A stretch of 64,000 nucleotides of DNA from Paraburkholderia bryophila. GTDB taxonomy: Bacteria; Pseudomonadota; Gammaproteobacteria; Burkholderiales; Burkholderiaceae. The DNA lies in the NCBI RefSeq assembly GCF_003269035.1, contig NZ_QLTK01000018.1, positions 1-64,000 on the forward strand, written 5' to 3'. The notes beneath the pieces are model-generated. The model did no database searches. It saw only the letters and a program-made list of their open reading frames with translations, and was not told the DNA's origin. Position numbers and translations under genes: made by a program. Below are positions 43,804-52,786 of this stretch, piece after piece; the stretch's first letter is position 1; each line of letters starts with the position of its first letter.

Positions 43804-43840
43804 GCCGCCTCATCACAACAAGAACCTCAAGGAGCCGAGC

Positions 43841-45142
43841 ATGACTCACCCGCAGCCAGCCGTGCGCCGCGTCGCCATTGTCGGGGGCAACCGGATTCCA
43901 TTCGCCCGCTCGAACACCGCGTACGCGACCGCGTCGAATCAGGACATGCTGACCTTCACGCTGCAAGGCCTGATCGATCGCTACAACCTGCATGGCGAGC
44001 GACTGGGCGAAGTCGCGGCGGGCGCCGTCATCAAGCATTCGCGCGACTTCAATCTGACGCGCGAAGCGGTGCTGTCCACCACGCTCGCGAAGGAAACCCC
44101 CGCCTACGACGTGCAGCAGGCCTGCGGCACCGGACTCGAAGCGGCGATCCTCGTCGCCAACAAGATCGCGCTGGGGCAGATCGAGGTGGGCATCGCGGGC
44201 GGCGTGGATACGACTTCGGACGCGCCGATCGGCGTCAACGAGCGGATGCGCAAAATCCTGCTCGAGGTGAATCGCAGCCGCAGCACCGGCCAGCGCGTCG
44301 GCGCGCTGACCAAGCTGCGGCCCGGCATGTTCTTCAAGCCGCTGTTGCCGCGCAATGGCGAGCCGCGCACCGGCCTGTCGATGGGCGAGCATTGCGAGCT
44401 GATGGCCAAGCGCTGGAACATTTCGCGCGAGGCGCAGGACGTGCTCGCCTACGACAGCCACCGCAAGCTCAACGAAGCGTACGCACGCGGCTTCGTCAAC
44501 GATCTGATGACGCCGTATCGCGGCCTCTCGCGCGACAACAATCTGCGCGCCGACCTCACGCTCGAAAAACTCGCGAGTCTGAAGCCGGTGTTCGACCGCG
44601 ACGCCGGCACGCTGACCGCCGGCAATTCGACGCCGCTCACCGACGGCGCCTCCGCCGTGCTGCTCGCGAGCGAGGCATGGGCCGCGCAACATGGCCTGCC
44701 GGTGCTCGCTTATCTGAGTTGGTCCGAAACCGCCGCAGTCGACTTTTTCGACAAGAAAGAAGGCCTGCTGATGGCGCCGGCCTATGCCGTGCCGCGCATG
44801 CTCGCGCGCGCCGGCCTCACGCTGCAGGACTTCGATCTCTACGAAATTCACGAGGCGTTCGCCGCCCAGGTGTTGTGCACGCTCACCGCGTGGCAGGATG
44901 ACGAGTATTGCCGCACGCAGCTCGGCTTGCCCGGACCGCTCGGCGCGATCGACCGCACGAAACTGAACGTGAACGGCAGCTCGCTCGCGACCGGTCATCC
45001 TTTCGCGGCGACCGGCGGGCGCATTGTCGCCGGCCTGGCGAAGATGCTTGCGCAACTCGACAAACCGGCCGGCACCGCGCGCGGGCTGATCTCGATCTGC
45101 GCGGCGGGCGGCCAGGGCGTGGTGGCGATTCTGGAGCGTTGA
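43841..45142 (+). CDS. fadI: acetyl-CoA acyltransferase (FadI-like thiolase)
   Basis: The 433-residue enzyme cleaves 3-ketoacyl-CoA with CoA to release acetyl-CoA. Cys95 in DVQQACGTGLEAAIL is the nucleophile. Later come NGSSLATGHPFAATGGR (His) and ISICAAGGQGVVAIL (second Cys). The start MTHPQPAVRRVAIVGGNRIPF follows AAGGAG and the length fits FadI better than FadA. It is 37 bases after the MaoC gene, in the same operon. Confidence 0.92.
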   Translation: MTHPQPAVRRVAIVGGNRIPFARSNTAYATASNQDMLTFTLQGLIDRYNLHGERLGEVAAGAVIKHSRDFNLTREAVLSTTLAKETPAYDVQQACGTGLEAAILVANKIALGQIEVGIAGGVDTTSDAPIGVNERMRKILLEVNRSRSTGQRVGALTKLRPGMFFKPLLPRNGEPRTGLSMGEHCELMAKRWNISREAQDVLAYDSHRKLNEAYARGFVNDLMTPYRGLSRDNNLRADLTLEKLASLKPVFDRDAGTLTAGNSTPLTDGASAVLLASEAWAAQHGLPVLAYLSWSETAAVDFFDKKEGLLMAPAYAVPRMLARAGLTLQDFDLYEIHEAFAAQVLCTLTAWQDDEYCRTQLGLPGPLGAIDRTKLNVNGSSLATGHPFAATGGRIVAGLAKMLAQLDKPAGTARGLISICAAGGQGVVAILER

Positions 45143-45291
45143 GCCGGCGCGCGTGGCCGGCCCCAACGAATAGTGTTGCTTCGCGAAAGATTGCTGCAAA
45201 CTTTGTTTTGGATCGCTTCGACGCACGCCCGGATGACTGGCCACACGACCAGCACACAAACAGATGAAGCCACCGCTTCAGGAGACGACCG

Positions 45292-47100
45292 ATGACCCAG
45301 CCCGCTCAATCCCCGCTCTCGCCCGCCGATCAGGCGTCGAGCGCCGTGCATGCCGCGCACGCAACCGGCGCGACCCGCGCCGCCTCCGCCGCACCGAACA
45401 CCGACGGCATCTGGTACGCCTCCTATCCGCACGACGTACCGCATGACATCGACGTCGGCCAATACGAATCGATTCCGCAGTTCTTCGACGAGTGCGTCGC
45501 GAAGTTCCGCGAGCGGGTCGCGTATGTGAGCGTCGGCGCCAACCTGACCTACGGCGAGCTCGGCCGCAAGGCCACCGCGTTCGCCGCCTATCTGCAAAGT
45601 ATCGGCGTGCAGCCCGGCGAGCGTGTCGCGATCATGTTGCCGAACACGTTCCAGTATCCGGTATCCCTGTTCGGCGTGCTGAAAGCCGGCGGCGTGGTGG
45701 TCAACGTCAATCCGTTGTACACCGTGCGCGAGCTCGCGCATCAATTGAAAGACAGCGGTGCGACCACGATCATCGTGTTCGAGAACTTCGCGAAGACGGT
45801 GGAAGACTCGCTACCCGGCACCAGGATCCAGAACGTCATCGTGACGGGGCTCGGCGATCTGCTCGCCGACGGTCTGAATCTGAAGGGACGTCTGCTCAAC
45901 TTCATGCTGCGGCACGTGAAGAAAATGGTCCCCGCCTACAACCTGCCGCAAGCCGTGCCGCTGCTCAGTGCGCTCGCCACCGGTTACACGCGGCCGGTCA
46001 CGCCCGTGCGTCTCGCGCATAACGACATCGCGTTCCTGCAATACACCGGCGGCACCACCGGCGTCGCCAAGGGGGCGATGCTCACGCACAAGAACATCAT
46101 CGCCAACCTGCTGCAGGCGAAAGCGTGGTCCGAAGGGCAATTGACCGGCGAGATCGAAACCGTGCTCACGCCGCTGCCGCTTTATCACATCTACTCGCTG
46201 ACGGTGAATGCGCTGATCTTCATGGGACTCGGCGGGCGCAACATCCTGATCGCCAATCCGCGCGACATGAAGCGCGTGATGATGATCATCCGTCACGAGA
46301 AATTTACCGGCATGACCGCCGTGAATACGCTCTACAACGCGTTCCTCGACAACGAGGAGTTCTGCAAGCGCGACTTTTCGAACCTGAAACTCGCGATGGC
46401 CGGTGGCATGGCGACGCAGAAGTCGGTGGCCGAGCGTTTCAAGGCCGTCACCGGCAAGCCGATCATCGAAGGCTACGGCCTCACCGAATGCTCGCCGATC
46501 GTCTCGATGAATCCGGTCGACCTGAGCAACATGCGCGACTTCGAAGGCTCGATCGGCCTGCCCGCGCCGTCCACCCAGGTGCGCTTCAGGAAAGACGACG
46601 GCAGTTGGGCCGGCATCGGCGAGGCGGGCGAATTGTGCGTGAAGGGACCGCAGGTGATGAAAGGCTACTGGAATCGGCCGGACGAAACCGCCAAGGTGAT
46701 CGACGACGAAGGCTGGCTCGCCACCGGCGACATTGGCGTGATGGACTCGCGCGGCTTCATTCGCCTGATCGACCGCAAGAAGGACATGATCCTGGTGTCC
46801 GGCTTCAACGTCTACCCGAACGAAATCGAAGACGTGATCGCCGCGCATCCGGACGTGCGCGAGGTGGCGGCAATCGGCGTGCCCGACGAATCCCAGGGCG
46901 AGCGCGTGAAGGTGTTCATCGTCAAGCGCAACCCGTCGCTGACCGCGGAACAGGTGATCGCCCATTGCCGCAAGAATCTGACCGGCTACAAGGTGCCGAA
47001 GCTCGTCGAGTTCCGCGACGAGCTGCCGCAAACCAACGTCGGCAAGATTCTGCGCCGCGCGCTGCGCGACGAGGAACTCGCGAAGCAAAAGGCTGCCTGA
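45292..47100 (+). CDS. fadD: long-chain-fatty-acid-CoA ligase
   Basis: The 602-residue ANL-family enzyme activates fatty acids with ATP to acyl-AMP and then acyl-CoA. Motifs are the P-loop-like LQYTGGTTGVAKGAMLTHKN, EGYGLTECSPIVSMNPVD, the hinge region WLATGDIGVMDSRGFIRLID followed by RKKDMILVSGFNVYPNEIED, and the catalytic Lys near QTNVGKILRRALRD. The N-terminus has an extra 40 residues rich in Ala and Ser. AGGAGA stands before ATG 45292. It ends the activation-to-thiolysis set begun by FadE. Confidence 0.93.
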   Translation: MTQPAQSPLSPADQASSAVHAAHATGATRAASAAPNTDGIWYASYPHDVPHDIDVGQYESIPQFFDECVAKFRERVAYVSVGANLTYGELGRKATAFAAYLQSIGVQPGERVAIMLPNTFQYPVSLFGVLKAGGVVVNVNPLYTVRELAHQLKDSGATTIIVFENFAKTVEDSLPGTRIQNVIVTGLGDLLADGLNLKGRLLNFMLRHVKKMVPAYNLPQAVPLLSALATGYTRPVTPVRLAHNDIAFLQYTGGTTGVAKGAMLTHKNIIANLLQAKAWSEGQLTGEIETVLTPLPLYHIYSLTVNALIFMGLGGRNILIANPRDMKRVMMIIRHEKFTGMTAVNTLYNAFLDNEEFCKRDFSNLKLAMAGGMATQKSVAERFKAVTGKPIIEGYGLTECSPIVSMNPVDLSNMRDFEGSIGLPAPSTQVRFRKDDGSWAGIGEAGELCVKGPQVMKGYWNRPDETAKVIDDEGWLATGDIGVMDSRGFIRLIDRKKDMILVSGFNVYPNEIEDVIAAHPDVREVAAIGVPDESQGERVKVFIVKRNPSLTAEQVIAHCRKNLTGYKVPKLVEFRDELPQTNVGKILRRALRDEELAKQKAA

Positions 47101-47140
47101 CAGGCAAGGCGCTTTGCGTCGCTTAATTTCGGAGAGATTC

Positions 47141-48121
47141 ATGATGCACCGCCTGTCACACCGCTCCTCGGCGGTCATGGCTCAGGTCCCGCGCAGCGCA
47201 GCGCGCAAGACCACGTCACACGCCATGCTGGCCGCCGCGTTGGCGGCGCTGGCCTTCGGTCTCGCCGCGCCGTGCGCGTTCGCGCAAAACGACGACACCC
47301 CGCCGCCGCTCGATACGGCCTCCAGCGTGAAGGCGCCGACCACGCCGTCCTCCCAGGTCGGCAAGCTCACGCTGGACCAGCAGGTCAAGTGGCTGCGCGC
47401 CGCGCAACAGAGCGGTGCGCTCGAAAAACTCGACGACGCGCAACTGGTCGCGCTGTTCCAGTCGCTCGATCCGCTGACCTTGCCGCGCTATATCAAGGAA
47501 GGCCCGAACGGCTACCCGTCGTACGAGTTCACGATGGCGCGTTCGGAACGCATTCATGGCCAGTGGCCCGATAAGCCCGATCACATGCTGGTGCGTCTCG
47601 CGCACGACCCGCTGCGGATCTACGCAAAGTGGCTGCCCGACGGCGCGCATGCAGGCCAGGAAATCATCTACGACGAGTCCAAGCGCACCGATGAAATGTA
47701 CGGGCATCTCGGCGGCATCATGAACGTGATGCCGTTGTGGACCTCGCTGAACGGCGCGCTGGCCCGCGCGCAATCGAATCACCAGGTGCGCGATCTCGGC
47801 ACCGAGTACATTGCCGCCCAGTACCTGTCCGAAGGCAAGAAATATGTCGAGGCCGGCCTGCCGCGCTCGACCCAGGTGGAAGTCCAAACCATCGACGGCG
47901 TGCGCGTGGTGGCCTTCACCTTCGAAACGCCGACCGGCCAGCCGCAGTTCTATGCGAAGAAGGAAACGCTCGGACTCGATCTGCGGCATCCGTATTTCCG
48001 CACCGTCGAGTCGTATAACAACGACGGCAAGCTCTTCGAGAAGATCGTGTTCGAGACCATCACGCCGAAAACCTTCGACGATTCGACCTTCGATCCGAAG
48101 AACAAGGCGTATAAGTTTTAG
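47141..48121 (+). CDS. secreted DUF1571 protein at the end of the fatty-acid operon
   Basis: The 326-residue protein has a signal peptide: the hydrophobic stretch MLAAALAALAFGLAAPCAFA ends at AFAQ near residue 50, and a shorter start at Met29 is possible. The body (LTLDQQVKWLRAAQQSGALE, SYEFTMARSERIHGQWPDKP, PTGQPQFYAKKETLGLDL) fits DUF1571, a beta-rich family resembling lipoprotein-binding folds such as LolA. Biochemical function is unknown; lipid handling at the envelope is inferred from linkage to fatty-acid genes. Its stop overlaps the convergent gene's stop by 3 bases. Confidence 0.8.
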   Translation: MMHRLSHRSSAVMAQVPRSAARKTTSHAMLAAALAALAFGLAAPCAFAQNDDTPPPLDTASSVKAPTTPSSQVGKLTLDQQVKWLRAAQQSGALEKLDDAQLVALFQSLDPLTLPRYIKEGPNGYPSYEFTMARSERIHGQWPDKPDHMLVRLAHDPLRIYAKWLPDGAHAGQEIIYDESKRTDEMYGHLGGIMNVMPLWTSLNGALARAQSNHQVRDLGTEYIAAQYLSEGKKYVEAGLPRSTQVEVQTIDGVRVVAFTFETPTGQPQFYAKKETLGLDLRHPYFRTVESYNNDGKLFEKIVFETITPKTFDDSTFDPKNKAYKF

Positions 48122-48540
48122 TGCTGCGGGTGGGCGGTGAAAACGAAGGGGACAGGGGCGAACGGCGAGATCGACGCCTTGTCGCGTCCGCCGCGCACCT
48201 CGACCCGATATCCTGCGCGCGTGGCGAGTTGCTTGAGCACAAAGTAATCGGAACCACGCATGAGGCCGATCAACGACGGCTGCGTCCACCACACAGTTCG
48301 ATCATCGAGACGCGGCGCAAGCGTGGTGTACCAGAGCGCGCCGATGTCGTCGCCCGGTTCGAAGAGCGCGAGCTTCAAACGCCTGGCGTAGTCGGCGCAC
48401 GCCGGACCGTGCGTCAGCGTGGTGTCGACAATCGCCAGCGTATCGCGAGGCACGGCGGCCCGCGCAAGCGAGGGCCAGGCGCCACCCGCTGCGGTGCTCG
48501 ACAACCACGCGCCGCTCAACATGAAAGTGCGTCGGTCCAT
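48118..48540 (-). CDS. small secreted hypothetical protein, twin-arginine-like signal
   Basis: The 140-residue protein starts MDRRTFMLSGAWLSSTAAGG, with RRTFM at residues 3-7 followed by a hydrophobic run, resembling a Tat signal. The mature part contains DTLAIVDTTLTHGPACADYA, DIGALWYTTLAPRL and LIGLMRGSDYFVLKQLATRA. I do not recognise a domain. It starts 44 bases downstream of the flavoprotein gene on the same strand, so it may be its partner. The usual cytochrome subunit of p-cresol methylhydroxylase is not present: there is no CxxCH motif. Confidence 0.65.
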   Translation of the reverse strand: MDRRTFMLSGAWLSSTAAGGAWPSLARAAVPRDTLAIVDTTLTHGPACADYARRLKLALFEPGDDIGALWYTTLAPRLDDRTVWWTQPSLIGLMRGSDYFVLKQLATRAGYRVEVRGGRDKASISPFAPVPFVFTAHPQH

Positions 48541-48583
48541 GGCCTGATCCTGTCGCCGCGACGCGGGCGGTTCGCCGCCCCGT

Positions 48584-50161
48584 TCACGTATAGCCCCGCC
48601 GGTCCCGCCATTTCTCCGGCCAGATCCCCTGCTTGCCCGGCGCAAGGATGCCGTTCGGATCGAGCGCGTCCTTGATCGTTTCCGACAGCCGCAACAGCGC
48701 GCCGTCGTTGAATCCGTACTGCGCGGCCGCAAAATCCATATACGCCAGATGCGCCCGATATTGACCGTATCCCGCCGCACGCGCATCGCTCATCAGCGAA
48801 CGCAATAACGCGCCGGCCTGCTCGAGCTGGTTCGCGTCGTCACGATCGAAAATCGCCGCGAAAATGTGATGCAGATGACGCACGCCCGCCGTAAAACCCC
48901 CGTAGTAATCGAAGCCGTATTCCGCGGCGCGCGTCTTGATCATCATGTATTGACGCAATGCGTCGCGCCCGCTCGCCGGACACACCGGCGCGAAGTCCAC
49001 ATGCGCGCCCGTGCCGCCGCGCCAGTCGAGCATGCGAAACGCGCTCATCGCCGGAATGCCGGCGAGGTTGCGATCCCCGCCCGCCACGGGCTGCGCATCG
49101 CCCGCATAGCGTGTGGCCGACAACCTCGCCTGCGGCACGCGAGCAAAGGCGCGCTGCACGATCGCGTAGCGCGCGTCGATCAATTCCGGCGTACCGTACA
49201 GCGCGAAATGCAGATTCCAGCGGCCGACCTGCAGTTTCTCCAGCATGGCCGTCACCGCGCTCTCCGGCATGGCGCCCGCGCCGTCGTACCACTGTGCGCG
49301 CGACGACAGTCCCGCCGCGCGACGCAAGCCGCCTTCGATTACCGCGTTGTTGCGGATCGTGTCGTCGAGCCGTAACGGCCGCAAGATTTCCACGATCGCG
49401 TCGAGATCCGTTTCATGCTGAAACTGGATTTCACCGAGCAGATAGGCGGGCGGCGCGGGCATCAACCAGACCCCCAGCTTCGTGACGATGCCGTAATTCG
49501 ACTGCATGAACATCGCGTCGAACGACGGTCCGTAGCCCGGCCGATACAGCTGCCATGCGGTGCCGACATCGATCCCGCCCATGCCGGTGCGCAACACGTC
49601 GCCGTTGGCAAGCACCACTTCCATGCCGCATTGCGTCGCCGCGTGATCGCCGTAGTCGGTATAGCCGAAGCCGCGTTCGAGTGTATTGCCGACCACGCTG
49701 CCCCACCCGGCGGCGGGCGGATCGACCCACAACCGGTAGCCCTTGTCGCGCAAATGCGCGGACAGATCGAAGTAACTCACGCCCGGTTCGACCAGCGCAT
49801 AGGCCAGCGTCTCGTTCACTTCGAGGATGCGGTTCAGCCGTTGCAGATCGAGCACGACCGATCCGGACAAACGCGGCGCCGCGCCGCCATACGCAAAGTT
49901 GCGGCCGGTCGAAACTGTCCACAACGGAATGCGGTATTCGTTGGCGATCCGTAGCACGGCGCGGATTTCATCGACGGAGGCCGGCAGCAGCGCCGCGCTC
50001 GCCGAAAACGCGGTGGGCTCGCCGGGTGCGAACGGATCGAGATACGCGGCGAGTCCCGCCGCCGACGTCACGACATGCGGCGCGCCGACGATTGCTCGCC
50101 AACCGGCAAGCGCGCGATCGAATTGCGCGGCGGATAGTTCGGGCGGCAGGCTGCGGTTCAA
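48584..50161 (-). CDS. FAD-linked oxidase of the VAO/4-cresol methylhydroxylase type
   Basis: The 525-residue flavoprotein has an N-terminal PCMH-type FAD domain (VSTGRNFAYGGAAPRLSGSV, ALVEPGVSYFDLSAHLRDKG, VGNTLERGFGYTDYGDHAAT) and a C-terminal cap ending in LDPNGILAPGKQGIWPEKWR. Members oxidise para-substituted phenols such as 4-cresol, vanillyl alcohol or eugenol; the flavin is bound covalently in many of them. I could not confirm the covalent Tyr or His by eye. No signal peptide is obvious, so the Tat-like neighbour may direct export or be unrelated. Confidence 0.8.
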   Translation of the reverse strand: MNRSLPPELSAAQFDRALAGWRAIVGAPHVVTSAAGLAAYLDPFAPGEPTAFSASAALLPASVDEIRAVLRIANEYRIPLWTVSTGRNFAYGGAAPRLSGSVVLDLQRLNRILEVNETLAYALVEPGVSYFDLSAHLRDKGYRLWVDPPAAGWGSVVGNTLERGFGYTDYGDHAATQCGMEVVLANGDVLRTGMGGIDVGTAWQLYRPGYGPSFDAMFMQSNYGIVTKLGVWLMPAPPAYLLGEIQFQHETDLDAIVEILRPLRLDDTIRNNAVIEGGLRRAAGLSSRAQWYDGAGAMPESAVTAMLEKLQVGRWNLHFALYGTPELIDARYAIVQRAFARVPQARLSATRYAGDAQPVAGGDRNLAGIPAMSAFRMLDWRGGTGAHVDFAPVCPASGRDALRQYMMIKTRAAEYGFDYYGGFTAGVRHLHHIFAAIFDRDDANQLEQAGALLRSLMSDARAAGYGQYRAHLAYMDFAAAQYGFNDGALLRLSETIKDALDPNGILAPGKQGIWPEKWRDRRGYT

Positions 50162-50194
50162 GGAAGCTCCCTGGCGAGCGACAGCCGCGGCGCG

Positions 50195-50677
50195 CTAGCG
50201 ATGCATGCCACCCCCCATGTGCGCCCCGCCGCTCCACACATGCATGGACGAGCCGCCATGCCAGCCACCGCGACCACCCACGCCATACGAACCACGCACA
50301 TAGCGGACATGATCCATGTGATGAAAATGATGAAACCGGTCGACGAAAATAACCGACACGCCGACCCCGAACACCACCGGCGGGCCCCAGTACCACGGAT
50401 CGTAGTAATAGGCCGGCGCGAGCGCCCCGGCGTCGTCCTGAACGATCTGCCAGGTGCCGTCCGGTTGCAGACACGCGCGCCCGCTGACCTGCTGCACGAC
50501 GCCGTCGATCTCCGCCTGACCCACGACGAACCGGCACGTCGAGGTGTCGGTCAACGGCGCGTCCGGGTCCATTTGCGCGCCCGTTTGCGCGGCCGCAGGG
50601 ATGGCGCACAGCGCGCCCAGACACAGACAGGCTACGCCGGAACCGAGCCTCGTGCCGAACTGATGAAAGGTGAACAT
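50195..50677 (-). CDS. secreted Gly/His-rich hypothetical protein
   Basis: The 160-residue protein starts MFTFHQFGTRLGSGVACLCL, with a signal peptide ending near AIPAAAQ. The middle region DTSTCRFVVGQAEIDGVVQQ then VSGRACLQPDGTWQIV is a compact domain with two Cys, possibly disulphide-linked. A Trp/Tyr-rich hydrophobic stretch (YYYDPWYWGPPVVFGVGVSV) and a His/Gly tail (FHHFHHMDHVRYV, WHGGSSMHVW) follow, and might bind metal. I do not recognise a family with confidence. It lies next to the flavoprotein and the sigma-factor genes. Confidence 0.65.
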   Translation of the reverse strand: MFTFHQFGTRLGSGVACLCLGALCAIPAAAQTGAQMDPDAPLTDTSTCRFVVGQAEIDGVVQQVSGRACLQPDGTWQIVQDDAGALAPAYYYDPWYWGPPVVFGVGVSVIFVDRFHHFHHMDHVRYVRGSYGVGGRGGWHGGSSMHVWSGGAHMGGGMHR

Positions 50678-51015
50678 GATGTCGCTGCCTCGACGCGCCG
50701 GCGTTGCGACGCGAAGAACGCATCGACACCGTAAAGACCCCGTCGGTTTGCCTTGCCCGACATCCTGCGGAGAAGTTGCGCATGCATGCATCGGGGCACG
50801 CGCTTGCGGGATCGAGCAATGAGTAAACGAAGCGTCGCGTGAAGCTATTCCGGCCCGGCGAACGAAGCGCGAGGTGTTTCTGTTACCGCGTGTTGCGGCG
50901 CGACGGCGTCGAACGGGAACAGCGCGTCTTTATCCGCCGCTTTCATCCGTTTTTTTCTTCGCAACGCACCACACGAACTCATCGCAACACGCCGTGCGCG
51001 GCCACGCTTGCAAGC
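50678..51015. other. 338-base gap between the secreted Gly/His-rich gene and the anti-sigma gene
   Basis: It lies downstream of the anti-sigma gene on the minus strand. It has a short T-run (50,947-50,955) without a hairpin. Promoters for the Gly/His-rich gene are likely here. No gene is supported. Confidence 0.4.
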
Positions 51016-51942
51016 TCACTGCCACGTCTCCGGTTTGCCGCCGAGCGCGCTGCATACGTCGACGGCGATGGAGCGGAGCTTGCCCTCCGCGATCGGTCCG
51101 GACAACGCGTAGCCCATGCCGTCGCTGATCCAGTAGAAGGTGCGCCGGTTGCCGTCGCGGAACAGGCGGAACGCGGTTTCGTCGCGCGCGGTGCCGGTCA
51201 CGTACAGCGTGAGCCGCGCGCCGCCGGCGTTCTCGTACATGAACTGCGCGGCCGGCCCCGCCTCGCCGGGCAACAAACGCCCACCGACGAGCGAATAACC
51301 GTACTCCTGCAAGGACGGCACCGACAGCGGCCGGTTCAGGCGTTTGGAGAGCCAGTTGATCAGATGTTCTTCGTCGCTCGCGGCCACTTCCACCGGATGA
51401 CGCCGCTCCGGCGTATACACCGCATAGGCAACGTCCGCACGCTCGGCGAAGCTCGGCGGCTGGCTGCCCAGACCGCCCCACGCGCCGCCCGTCAGGCGCG
51501 GCGCGAGCGGCCCCAAAGCCAGCGCGATGCCCGCGCCGGCGACGAGCCAGCATGCCGCGATGCCGACGCGCTGCCACCACGGCGCCGCACGACGCACGAC
51601 GATAAAGGTGGGCTCGGGTGTCGCGTCGGCGCGGTCGCCATATTCGTGACGCTCGCGGTCGTTGCGGTCGCCATGCACGTTACGTTCGCCATGTTCAGTG
51701 CGGTCGCTACGTTCGCCGCGGTCGCCATATTCACCCTGCAGCGGCACACCGCACAACACCCGCAGCGCGGCCTTCTGCGCGCGCCACGCCGCGACCCGCG
51801 CGGCGGCCTGCGGATGCTGCTCGAGTTTCGCTTCGAGTGCGGCACGTTCGGCGGGCGGCAGTTCATCGTCGACCCACGCCGACAGCGCTCGCAGATCGAG
51901 CCCGTCGGGTAAGCCAGCTTCGTGGTCGTCGTTATTCATCAC
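51016..51942 (-). CDS. membrane anti-sigma factor paired with the ECF sigma factor
   Basis: The 308-residue protein has an N-terminal anti-sigma domain (DLRALSAWVDDELPPAERAA, LEAKLEQHPQAAARVAAWRA), a charged Asp/Arg/Glu/His-rich linker at residues 70-108 (GDRGERSDRTEHGERNVHGD), one membrane helix (VGIAACWLVAGAGIALAL) and a periplasmic C-terminal sensor part. It should hold the sigma factor at the inner membrane until a signal arrives. The zinc HC2 motif is not complete. Its ATG overlaps the sigma stop by 4 bases. Confidence 0.85.
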   Translation of the reverse strand: MMNNDDHEAGLPDGLDLRALSAWVDDELPPAERAALEAKLEQHPQAAARVAAWRAQKAALRVLCGVPLQGEYGDRGERSDRTEHGERNVHGDRNDRERHEYGDRADATPEPTFIVVRRAAPWWQRVGIAACWLVAGAGIALALGPLAPRLTGGAWGGLGSQPPSFAERADVAYAVYTPERRHPVEVAASDEEHLINWLSKRLNRPLSVPSLQEYGYSLVGGRLLPGEAGPAAQFMYENAGGARLTLYVTGTARDETAFRLFRDGNRRTFYWISDGMGYALSGPIAEGKLRSIAVDVCSALGGKPETWQ

Positions 51943-52469
51943 GGATTTCTCACCACTTTCAACGGCGGTGTTTTGCGCGCCGGCTCCTGAGCCGGCCCTT
52001 GCGACAACAACACGCGCAAATGCTCACGCGCACGCGAGAGCCGTGACATCACCGTGCCGACCGGCACGCCGAGCGCACGCGACGCTTCCTGATAAGACAG
52101 TTCTTCCACCCCAACCAGCAACAGCACCTCACGCTGTTCGAGCGGCAGACAGTACAACGCGCGCTGCAAATCGCGCAGCACCAGGCCGTCCACTTCGCCC
52201 TGCGGCGCTTCCAGGTTACGCCACGGCGCGCTGTCGTCGTCTACGGTGATCTCGCGGCGGCCGCGTAGCTGATCGATATACAGATGCCGCAGAATCGTGA
52301 GAAGCCATGCGCGCAGATTGCTGTTCGGGCGGAACGCCGTCCAACGGGCGAGCGCGCGCTCCGCCGTATCCTGCACGAGGTCGTCGGCCCATGCGCTGTC
52401 GCCCGTCAGTGCGCGCGCGTAGCGACGCAACTGCGGCAGCCAGGAGATCACTTCCGCTTCGAAGTTCAT
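51939..52469 (-). CDS. ECF-type RNA polymerase sigma factor
   Basis: The 176-residue protein starts MNFEAEVISWLPQLRRYARA. Region 2 contains DDLVQDTAERALARWTAFRP and NLRAWLLTILRHLYIDQLRG; region 4 contains LPLEQREVLLLVGVEELSYQ, EASRALGVPVGTVMSRLSRA and the -35 recognition helix. Region 3 is missing, as expected for ECF sigma factors. A longer frame upstream is not conserved and overlaps the 9-bp repeat. It sits between the small secreted peptide gene and its anti-sigma factor and is probably autoregulated from the upstream ECF-like promoter. Confidence 0.92.
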   Translation of the reverse strand: MNFEAEVISWLPQLRRYARALTGDSAWADDLVQDTAERALARWTAFRPNSNLRAWLLTILRHLYIDQLRGRREITVDDDSAPWRNLEAPQGEVDGLVLRDLQRALYCLPLEQREVLLLVGVEELSYQEASRALGVPVGTVMSRLSRAREHLRVLLSQGPAQEPARKTPPLKVVRNP

Positions 52470-52574
52470 CCCGTCTGCGACGCTCCCAGGAAAATGCCGG
52501 GCCGTGCCAGCTTGCCTGGATTCCGCTCGGGAAAACTCGCGCGACGCGGCAGGTTCGGAGGCACCCGGAACATT

Positions 52575-52646
52575 AGCGGCACTGGCGGCACTGGCGGCAC
52601 TGGCGGCACTAGCTGCACTCGTGGCACTAACAGCACTCGTGGCATT
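52575..52646 (-). repeat. 9-bp tandem repeat between the small peptide gene and the sigma gene
   Basis: About eight units of GCGGCACTG type: the first three are identical and the rest degenerate. The array begins at the stop codon of the small peptide gene, on the minus strand, and fills much of the 5' untranslated spacer of the sigma gene. Confidence 0.85.
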
Positions 52647-52786
52647 CAATAGCCGCCGCTGCTGCCGCTCCCGCTGCTGCTCGACGCGCCGGAGTCGGTG
52701 GCCGAGGTGCAGGCGCTCGCCGCAAGCGAACCTAGCGCAAGCGCGAGCAGCATGAAGATCGCGGAAAGTACGCGGGACGGTTTCAT
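52646..52786 (-). CDS. small secreted Ser/Gly-rich peptide, first gene of the sigma operon
   Basis: The 46-residue protein starts MKPSRVLSAIFMLLALALGS and then reads LAASACTSATDSGASS, followed by a Ser/Gly tail ending in GGY. GAGGAGATTCGAC directly before the ATG is a strong ribosome site. The hydrophobic N-terminus and the Cys at residue 26 suggest export, and the context LAASAC is a weak lipobox. The gene is too short for ordinary gene callers, lies under an ECF-like promoter and is followed by the sigma and anti-sigma genes. It may be a stress-response lipopeptide or signal. Confidence 0.75.
   Translation of the reverse strand: MKPSRVLSAIFMLLALALGSLAASACTSATDSGASSSSGSGSSGGY

Noticed and set aside
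48541-48786. Longer start for the Tat-like protein
   Set aside because: The extension (82 residues) reads through the 3' end of the flavoprotein gene and has no signal-like features; the RRTFM start is better.
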